Origin: Pseudomonas atagonensis
GTDB taxonomy: Bacteria > Pseudomonadota > Gammaproteobacteria > Pseudomonadales > Pseudomonadaceae
Length of the DNA: 38,470 nucleotides
Assembly (NCBI RefSeq): GCF_011369485.1
Contig: NZ_VXCA01000021.1
Coordinates: 1-38,470 of the forward strand
Direction of reading: 5' to 3'
The translations under genes and the position numbers were made by a program. A model generated the notes under the pieces. The model was given only the letters and a program-made list of their open reading frames with translations. It made no database searches and was not told the DNA's origin. This document shows positions 32,677-38,470 of the stretch, one piece after another. Position 1 is the stretch's first letter. Every line of letters starts with the position of its first letter.

Positions 32677-33267
32677 ATGTTCAACCGCTCCCTCTTCAAA
32701 ACCCTGCCCAGTCTGCTGCTGGCCGCTGCTGCACTGCCGGCGCAGGCCAATTGGTATCTGGACGGCGAGTCGTCGCGGCTGTCGTTCGTCAGCACGAAAA
32801 ACGCCAGTGTTTCCGAAGTGCAGCGCTTTCTGGTACTGCACGGCAAGGTCGACCCCAATGGCCGCGCCGAAGTCGAAGTCGAGCTGGACTCGATCAACAG
32901 CGGCATCCCGCTGCGCGACGAACGCATGCGCAAGGAGCTGTTCCAGATCGAGCAATTCCCCGAAGCGACCATCACCACGCAAATCGACCTGCGCCCGATC
33001 AATGATCTGGCCCCCGGCGCGCAGCTGGAATTGCGTTTGCCGCTGACCGTCAACCTGCACGGCAAACAGCATGAATACCCCGCCGAACTGCTGGCGACGC
33101 GTCTGGATGACCGACGCTTTCAAGTGGTGACGCTGGAGCCTCTGGTGATCAACGCCGAGGATTTCGACCTCGCGTCGGGGCTGGAAAGCCTGCGCAAACT
33201 GGCCGGTTTGTCGGCCATCAGTGTGTCGGTGCCGGTGGGTGCGGTGCTGATCTTCACGGCGCGCTGA
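32677..33267 (+). CDS. YceI family periplasmic protein
   Basis: A 196-aa protein with a signal peptide (about residues 1-24, ending AQA) and the lipocalin-like YceI domain, which binds polyisoprenoid chains. NWYLDGESSRLSFVSTKN at the mature N-terminus, DSINSGIPLRDERMRKELF (about 73-91) and the following EATI segment are the usual family features. Exact ligand and role are unknown; some members are induced by stress or high pH. The frame is open 37 codons further upstream but no signal peptide would then be at the N-terminus, so 32677 is chosen, although its ribosome-binding site is weak. One base separates it from the phospholipase-D-like gene. Confidence 0.85.
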   Translation: MFNRSLFKTLPSLLLAAAALPAQANWYLDGESSRLSFVSTKNASVSEVQRFLVLHGKVDPNGRAEVEVELDSINSGIPLRDERMRKELFQIEQFPEATITTQIDLRPINDLAPGAQLELRLPLTVNLHGKQHEYPAELLATRLDDRRFQVVTLEPLVINAEDFDLASGLESLRKLAGLSAISVSVPVGAVLIFTAR

Positions 33268-33268
33268 C

Positions 33269-34426
33269 ATGCGCGGCGCGGTGTTTCCATGGCGTGACGG
33301 CAACCGTTTCGAGTTGTTGATCGACGGCCCGCAATTTTTCCCACGCATGCTCGAGCAGATTGCCGCCGCCCGCGAGCAAATCGAACTGGAGCTGTACCTG
33401 GTCGAGGCTGGCGCCTGCGCCGAAACCATCGTCCAGGCACTGGTGTTGGCGGCCGAGCGTGGCGTGCGCGTGCGCTGCCTGTTCGACGATTACGGCAGCC
33501 TCGCGTTCACCCTCACGCTGCGCCGACGCCTGACCGGCGCCGGGGTCGAACTGCGTTTTTACAATCGCCTGAACTGGCGGCGCTGGATCGGCAACTTTTA
33601 TCGCGATCACCGCAAGCTGCTGCTGGTCGATCAGCGTCTGGCGGTAGTCGGCGGCACGGGTGTCACCGACGAGTTCTGGACGCCGGGCGAGGACACCAGC
33701 GAGTGGCACGAAGTGATGGTGGAAATCGCCGGCCCGTTGGTGCTCGACTGGCAGTTGCTGTTCGATCGCCAATGGATCGCCAACCGCTATCGGCGCGCCT
33801 GGCGCCCGGCTGCGCATTTCGGCCTGCCGCGTCTGCCACGTGTGCCGGACAAGGGCGAGGGAATGGGCCGCGTGGCCTATGCAGACGCCCGCCAGCACCG
33901 CGACATTCTGCAATCGCTGTTTCGCGCACTGAACAGCGGCCAGCAGCGCATTTGGATGGCTACGCCGTACTTTCTGCCGACCTGGAAAATCCGTCGCTCC
34001 TTGCGCAAAGCTGCTGCGCGCGGGGTCGATGTGCGCCTGCTGCTGACCGGGCCACGCACCGATCACCCGTCCGTGCGTTACGCCGGCCATCGTTATTACC
34101 CGCGCCTGCTTAAGGCCGGCGTGCAGATCTTCGAATACCAACCGTGCTTCCTGCACCTGAAAATGGTGCTGGTGGATGACTGGGTGAGCATTGGCTCGTG
34201 CAACTTCGATCACTGGAACCTGCGCTTCAATCTGGAGGCGAATCTCGAGGCGCTGGATCCGTCTTTGACGGCAGCAGTGCAGGCGAGTTTCGAGAAGGAC
34301 TTTGGCTTGAGTCAGTTGGTGAGTCTGGAAGCGTGGCAGCGCCGGCCGTTGTGGCGACGGGTCAAGCAGAGGATTTGGGGCTGGGTGGATCGGGTGGTGG
34401 TCAACATCCTCGACCGTCTGGGATAA
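33269..34426 (+). CDS. Phospholipase D-like enzyme, cardiolipin synthase type
   Basis: A 385-aa enzyme with two HKD motifs: HRKLLLVD (His114, Lys116, Asp121) and HLKMVLVD (His296, Lys298, Asp303), each followed by a glycine/asparagine-containing segment (GGTGVTDEF and GSCNFD). Such proteins join or exchange phosphatidyl groups; the size and sequence are closest to ClsB-type cardiolipin synthases (about 410 aa). No N-terminal membrane segment is evident. It starts one base after the YceI stop, so it is translated from the same message. Whether it makes cardiolipin or a related lipid is not certain from sequence. Confidence 0.88.
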   Translation: MRGAVFPWRDGNRFELLIDGPQFFPRMLEQIAAAREQIELELYLVEAGACAETIVQALVLAAERGVRVRCLFDDYGSLAFTLTLRRRLTGAGVELRFYNRLNWRRWIGNFYRDHRKLLLVDQRLAVVGGTGVTDEFWTPGEDTSEWHEVMVEIAGPLVLDWQLLFDRQWIANRYRRAWRPAAHFGLPRLPRVPDKGEGMGRVAYADARQHRDILQSLFRALNSGQQRIWMATPYFLPTWKIRRSLRKAAARGVDVRLLLTGPRTDHPSVRYAGHRYYPRLLKAGVQIFEYQPCFLHLKMVLVDDWVSIGSCNFDHWNLRFNLEANLEALDPSLTAAVQASFEKDFGLSQLVSLEAWQRRPLWRRVKQRIWGWVDRVVVNILDRLG

Positions 34427-34455
34427 CCCCGGTTCTGAAACCTGTGGGATTGCGA

Positions 34456-34498
34456 TGTGGGGATCCCAATATAGGGATTCCATTGTGGGGATCCCAAT
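34456..34498. repeat. Short direct repeat with BamHI-type palindromes
   Basis: TGTGGGGATCCCAAT occurs at 34456-34470 and again at 34484-34498. Between them lies a degenerate copy (ATAGGGATTCCAT). Each full copy is centred on GGGATCCC. The second copy runs into the REPIN at 34498. Function unknown. Confidence 0.7.
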
Positions 34499-34586
34499 GT
34501 GGGAGGGGGCTTGCTCCCGAAGGCGGTGTGTCAGCTAAATAAATGCCGAATGACACACCGTCTTCGGGAGCAAGCCCCCTCCCACA
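34498..34586. repeat. REPIN-like element with 36-nt arms
   Basis: Arms 34498-34533 and 34551-34586 pair with a single G-T wobble around a 17-nt loop. The core GGGGGCTTGCTCCCGAAG is another REP type. It lies between the converging phospholipase-D-like gene and bglX and may end both transcripts. Confidence 0.9.
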
Positions 34587-34647
34587 AAGGCCCTTCCAGA
34601 AAGTCCCCAACAAGGGCTCTCTCAGAAGGGCTTTGTTGCCTGAAAAT

Positions 34648-36939
34648 TTACAGCAACTCGAAGCTCTGCTGCGTCACGTCCTGGGAGTCCAGGCCGATCT
34701 GCACGTTGAACTTGCCAGGCTCGGCCGCGTATTTGAGCTGGGCGTTGTAGAACTTCAGGTCATCCTCGGTGATGGTGAAGTGCACGACCTTCTGCTCGCC
34801 GGCCTTGAGCATGATTTTCTGGAAGTTCTTCAGCTCCTTGACCGGGCGGATCATCGAACCGGTGACGTCCTGAATGTACAGCTGCACTACAGTTTCGCCG
34901 TCACGCTTGCCGGTGTTCTTCACCATGACGCTGGCGTCGAGCTTGCCGGTGGCATTTAGCGTGGTCGATGACAGCGCCATGTCGCTCAGGGCGAATTGGG
35001 TGTAGCTCAGGCCATAACCGAACGGAAACAGTGGACCTGTGGTGTCATCGAAATACTGCGAGGTGTAGTTGCCCGGTTTGCCCGGCGTGAACGGCCGGCC
35101 GATGCTCAGGTGGTTGTAGTAAGTCGGGATCTGGCCCACGGAGCGCGGGAAGGTCACCGGCAGTTTGCCCGACGGGTTGTAGTCGCCGAACAGCACGTCG
35201 GCGATGGCGTTGCCACCCTCGGTGCCGCTGAACCAGGTTTCCAGGATCGCGTCAGCCGACTGGTTTTCTTCGAGAATGGTCAGCGGACGACCGTTCATCA
35301 GCACCAGCACCAACGGTTTGCCAGTGGCTTTCAGGGCGCGGATCAGCTCACGCTGATTTTCCGGGATGTTCAGGTCAGTGCGGCTGGAGGATTCGTGGGA
35401 CATGCCACGGGATTCACCCACCGCTGCCACGATCACGTCAGCATCCTTGGCCGCTTTCACCGCTTCGTCGATCAGCACGTTGGCCGGACGCGGATCATCG
35501 ATCACTTCCGGGGCGTCGAAGTTGAGGAAGTTCAGGTAGTCGAGAACCTTCTTGTCGCTGGTGATGTTGGCGCCACGGGCGTAGATCAGGTTCGCCTTGT
35601 CGCCGATCACATTGCTCATGCCGTCGAACAGGGTCACCGATTGCGCCGGACGACCGGCGGCAGCCCAACTGCCCATCATGTCGATCGGAGCCTTGGCCAG
35701 CGGGCCGACCAGCGCGATTTTTGCGTCTTTCTTCAGCGGCAGGGTTTCGTTCTGGTTTTTCAGCAAGACCAGACTGCGACGCGCCACTTCACGGGCGTCG
35801 GCGCGGTGCAGGCGACTCTCGGCGTAAGTATCGGCCGGATCATCCTCGGCCTTGCCGATGCGCAGGTACGGATCCTTGAACAGGCCCATGTCGTACTTGG
35901 CCGCGAGGACTTCACGCACGGCGTTGTCGATGTCTTTTTGTTCGATCTCGCCGGACTTGAGCAGCCCCGGCAGCTCTTTGCCGTACAGGGTGTCGTTCAT
36001 GCTCATGTCGATGCCGGCCTTGATCGCCAGCTTCGCCGCTTCACGACCGTCGCGGGCGACGCCGTGCTTGATCAGTTCGAAGATCGCACCGTGGTCGCTG
36101 ACCGCCAGGCCCTTGAAGCCCCAGTCCTTGCGTAGCAGGTCGTTCATCAGCCAGGTATTGGCGGTGGCCGGAATGCCGTTGATCGAGTTCAACGCCACCA
36201 TCACACCGCCGGCGCCGGCATCAATTGCGGCGCGGTACGGTGGCAGGTAGTCCTGGTACATCTTCACCGGGCTCATGTCGACGGTGTTGTAGTCGCGACC
36301 ACCCTCGACCGCGCCGTACAGGGCGAAGTGCTTGACGCTGGCCATGATGCTGTCGGCGGCGCTCGGGGTTTCACCCTGATAAGCCTTGACCATGACTTTG
36401 GCGATGCGCGAGGTCAGGTAGGTGTCTTCCCCGAAACCTTCGGAGCTGCGGCCCCAGCGCGGGTCGCGGGAGATGTCGACCATCGGTGCGAAGGTGATGT
36501 CGAGGCTGTCGGCGGCGGCTTCTTTGGCGGCAACGCGGCCGGACTGGCCGATGGCGTCCATGTCCCAGCTCGAAGCGAGGGCCAGTGGAATCGGGAAAAT
36601 CGTACGGTGGCCGTGGATCACGTCGTACGCGAAAAACATCGGAATCTTCAGACGGCTGCGCATCGCCGCGTCCTGCATCGGACGGTTTTCCGGGCGGGTG
36701 ATCGAGTTGAACGTGCCGCCGATGTTGCCGGCGGCGATCTCTTTGCGGATCAGTTCGCGCGGCATTTCCGGGCCGATGCTGATCAGGCGCAACTGGCCGA
36801 TTTTCTCGTCGAGGGTCATTTGCTTCATCAGGTTGCTGATGAAAGCGTCCTTGTTTTCCAGAGGTACCGGGGTCGTGGCGGCCAATACTTGATGACTGGC
36901 CAGGCTGACGAACAGACCCAGCAAACACAGCTTCTTCAT
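34648..36939 (-). CDS. bglX: BglX, periplasmic beta-glucosidase, glycoside hydrolase family 3
   Basis: A 763-aa exported enzyme (E. coli BglX has 765 aa) hydrolysing beta-glucosides. A signal peptide covers about residues 1-20 (MKKLCLLGLF...VLA). The GH3 N-terminal barrel contains APMVDISRDPRWGRSSEGFGE split near 151-171, KHF at 203-205 and the nucleophile motif SDHG with Asp282 in GLAVSDHGAIFELI. The GH3 C-terminal domain and a fibronectin-III-like domain end the protein. The ATG at 36939 is chosen because it starts the signal peptide; the frame is open 86 codons further upstream without one. The ribosome-binding site is weak. It is transcribed toward the REPIN, and away from lemA. Confidence 0.93.
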   Translation of the reverse strand: MKKLCLLGLFVSLASHQVLAATTPVPLENKDAFISNLMKQMTLDEKIGQLRLISIGPEMPRELIRKEIAAGNIGGTFNSITRPENRPMQDAAMRSRLKIPMFFAYDVIHGHRTIFPIPLALASSWDMDAIGQSGRVAAKEAAADSLDITFAPMVDISRDPRWGRSSEGFGEDTYLTSRIAKVMVKAYQGETPSAADSIMASVKHFALYGAVEGGRDYNTVDMSPVKMYQDYLPPYRAAIDAGAGGVMVALNSINGIPATANTWLMNDLLRKDWGFKGLAVSDHGAIFELIKHGVARDGREAAKLAIKAGIDMSMNDTLYGKELPGLLKSGEIEQKDIDNAVREVLAAKYDMGLFKDPYLRIGKAEDDPADTYAESRLHRADAREVARRSLVLLKNQNETLPLKKDAKIALVGPLAKAPIDMMGSWAAAGRPAQSVTLFDGMSNVIGDKANLIYARGANITSDKKVLDYLNFLNFDAPEVIDDPRPANVLIDEAVKAAKDADVIVAAVGESRGMSHESSSRTDLNIPENQRELIRALKATGKPLVLVLMNGRPLTILEENQSADAILETWFSGTEGGNAIADVLFGDYNPSGKLPVTFPRSVGQIPTYYNHLSIGRPFTPGKPGNYTSQYFDDTTGPLFPFGYGLSYTQFALSDMALSSTTLNATGKLDASVMVKNTGKRDGETVVQLYIQDVTGSMIRPVKELKNFQKIMLKAGEQKVVHFTITEDDLKFYNAQLKYAAEPGKFNVQIGLDSQDVTQQSFELL

Positions 36940-37201
36940 GAATATTTTTCTCAAGGGCCCAAACGGCAAATGCAATGCCGGCCAGCCAAAAGTTAGGGAG
37001 CGACTATTGTTGTTCGGGTGCAGGCTCGAAAAAACAGAGCCAGAAACGACAGCCGACACTCGGCAGCGTGAACGCGCAGGGCACTTTTTAGCCCATTGGC
37101 CCGTCGCAATCCAGTGGCGCGGCCGATTATGCCCCAAGAGCCGGCCGAGAATGTTTCGCGCCCGGTTTTTATAATGAAATGTGCCAAGGAGCATCACTGC
37201 G

Positions 37202-37810
37202 ATGAATGTCAGTCCAACCTATCGCTCGCGCTTGCAGGTCGCCACGCTGCTGGTGCTGGCCACGCTGCTGACGGCGTGCGGCATCAACAACATCCCGACC
37301 CTCGACGAACAGGCCAAAGCGGCGTGGGGGCAAGTGCAGAACCAGTACCAGCGCCGTGCCGACCTGATCCCCAACCTGGTCGAAACGGTAAAGGGCTACG
37401 CCAAACATGAAGAGGAAACCCTGACCGCGGTGATTGAGGCCCGAGCGAAAGCGACGTCGATTCAGGTTGACGCCAGTACCCTCGACAACCCGGAAAAACT
37501 CAAACAGTTCCAGCAGGCGCAGGATCAACTGACTGGCGCATTGAGTCGCTTGATGGTGGTCTCCGAACGTTATCCGGATCTGAAAGCCAACCAAAACTTC
37601 CTCGCCCTGCAATCGCAACTCGAAGGCACGGAAAACCGCATCGCCGTGGCGCGGCGCGATTTCATTCTGGCGGTGCAGAAATACAACACCGAGATTCGCA
37701 CCTTCCCCGGTCGCCTCTGGCACAGCGTGATGTACAGCGACCTGCCGATCCGTGAAACCTTCGAAGCCACCACGCCCGGTGCAGAAAAGGCCCCGGAAGT
37801 GAAATTCTGA
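37202..37810 (+). CDS. LemA family protein
   Basis: A 202-aa protein with an N-terminal hydrophobic segment ending in LLTAC, a possible lipobox with Cys26, although LemA proteins are often simply membrane-anchored. The LemA core follows: AWGQVQNQYQRRADLIPNL (about residues 41-59), VETVKGYAKHEE, then the long alpha-helical domain ending RTFPGRLWHSVMYSDLP. The ATG at 37202 has AAGGAG 10 nt upstream; an in-frame GTG at 37181 is less likely. LemA genes commonly precede a TPM-domain gene, as here (13-nt gap), and the products are thought to act together in the cell envelope, though the role is unclear. Confidence 0.92.
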   Translation: MNVSPTYRSRLQVATLLVLATLLTACGINNIPTLDEQAKAAWGQVQNQYQRRADLIPNLVETVKGYAKHEEETLTAVIEARAKATSIQVDASTLDNPEKLKQFQQAQDQLTGALSRLMVVSERYPDLKANQNFLALQSQLEGTENRIAVARRDFILAVQKYNTEIRTFPGRLWHSVMYSDLPIRETFEATTPGAEKAPEVKF

Positions 37811-37823
37811 TCCGGGGTTGCCC

Positions 37824-38470
37824 ATGCGTGTATTGAAGATGGGCCTGGTGCTGATGCTGTGGCTGTTCGCCGTCAGCGCCCGGGCCGAGTTGACCTTTCC
37901 GGCGCTGAGCGGGCGGGTGGTCGACGAAGCGCAGTTGATCGAGCCGTCGGTGCGCGCGCAGTTGAGCCAGCAATTGCAGGCTCACGAGCAGGCGACCGGC
38001 GAGCAACTGGTAGTTGTGACGTTGCCGAACCTGCAAGGCACCACCATCGAGGACTATGGTGTCGAACTTGGCCGGCACTGGGGCATCGGCCAGAAGGACA
38101 AGAACAACGGCGCCCTGTTGATCGTCGCCCGGGACGAGCGCAAATTGCGCATCGAGGTCGGCTACGGGCTGGAGGATCGCCTGACCGATGCCCAGAGTTC
38201 GGTGATCATTCATCAGGTCATCACACCGTCGTTCAAGGCCGGCAACTTCAGCAAGGGCATCAGCGACGGCGTGGCGGCGATGCTGGTGGTGCTGGGTGGC
38301 AATCCGCTGGACGAACCGTCCACGGTGTATGAATCGGCTGGCGATCCTTCGGATGATTTCGTCTCACGGCACCCGGCGTTGTTCGTATTTCTGGTGATGT
38401 TGTTCATCCTGACTGTTTTTGTCTGCCAGATGCTCGGTATCCTTCCCGCCGGCCGTGGCGGCTCCGGAGG
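37824..38470 (+). CDS. TPM-domain (YgcG-type) membrane protein, truncated by the window edge
   Basis: The first 215 codons are present, with no stop before the window end. A signal peptide spans about residues 1-21 (MRVLKMGLVLMLWLFAVSARA) in two readings, here given without the following mature start ELTFP. The TPM domain follows: LSGRVVDEAQLIEP (about 27-40), WGIGQKDKNNGALLIVARDE and RIEVGYGLEDRLTDAQ. A membrane segment (about 187-205, FVFLVMLFILTVFVCQML) and the start of a Gly/Ser-rich tail (GRGGSGG) come next, as in YgcG/PF04536 proteins. Start: ATG at 37824, GGGG upstream. It is 13 nt after lemA and likely in the same operon. Confidence 0.88.
   Translation, partial: MRVLKMGLVLMLWLFAVSARAELTFPALSGRVVDEAQLIEPSVRAQLSQQLQAHEQATGEQLVVVTLPNLQGTTIEDYGVELGRHWGIGQKDKNNGALLIVARDERKLRIEVGYGLEDRLTDAQSSVIIHQVITPSFKAGNFSKGISDGVAAMLVVLGGNPLDEPSTVYESAGDPSDDFVSRHPALFVFLVMLFILTVFVCQMLGILPAGRGGSG

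Noticed and set aside
37007..37014. AACAACAA on the minus strand upstream of bglX as an Hfq/Crc site
   Set aside because: It matches the octamer but lies about 68 nt before the start codon, away from the initiation region, and may not be transcribed.

Overview
The window reads as chromosomal DNA of a Pseudomonas of the P. fluorescens group. The reasons are the high-GC codon use, many near-complete matches in length and motif to Pseudomonas proteins I recognise (PcaR, PcaK, PcaF, the TtgABC/EmhABC pump with TtgR/EmhR, XenB, OlsBA), and several paired inverted REP sequences (REPIN-like) of the kinds common in that group. I see no rRNA, tRNA, CRISPR array, insertion sequence or phage gene. Identifications are from recall and visible motifs; no database search was possible.

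Layout. 1-2216: end of a 41-nt tandem repeat, a terminator, a PiT-type phosphate transporter and a small conserved-looking hypothetical gene, both on the minus strand. 2754-13837: the main feature, a complete protocatechuate branch of the beta-ketoadipate pathway on the plus strand in the order pcaR-K-I-J-F-H-G-T-B-D-C. It covers regulator, two transporters and every enzyme from protocatechuate to succinyl-CoA plus acetyl-CoA. Three PcaR-type operators lie before pcaR, pcaK and pcaI, all with two half-sites exactly 19 bp apart. AAnAAnAA motifs typical of Hfq/Crc catabolite control sit at or near the starts of pcaK, pcaT, pcaH and the nearby OprD-family porin.

13944-17807 (minus): a tight three-gene operon of an SQR-like flavoprotein, a DUF1641 protein and a trans-aconitate methyltransferase homologue, preceded by an OprD-family porin that may serve aromatic acid uptake. 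18095-24761: the RND efflux operon emhABC (minus) with its divergent TetR repressor and a recognisable operator between them. 24981-27564 (minus): an arsR-type regulator, an MFS transporter and xenB (old yellow enzyme), with an array of TATATCG half-sites upstream. 27734-30999: acpH, the ornithine-lipid genes olsB-olsA, and an unusual short acyl-CoA-dehydrogenase-like protein. 31167-34426: a secreted serine hydrolase translationally coupled to a small Cys-containing membrane-anchored protein, then a YceI protein and a phospholipase-D-like (cardiolipin synthase type) enzyme. 34648-38470: periplasmic beta-glucosidase BglX (minus), then lemA and a TPM-domain gene that runs off the window.

How it fits together: most of the window is ordinary core or near-core Pseudomonas metabolism (aromatic catabolism, solvent/drug efflux, electrophile detoxification, membrane lipid remodelling). 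I found no clearly novel defence or mobile system. The points most worth a second look are the uniform PcaR operator spacing, the clustered Hfq/Crc-like motifs on uptake genes, a possible leader peptide before pcaK, the SQR-DUF1641-Tam operon, the degenerate acyl-CoA-dehydrogenase-like gene, and a start-codon-abutting hairpin at acpH.
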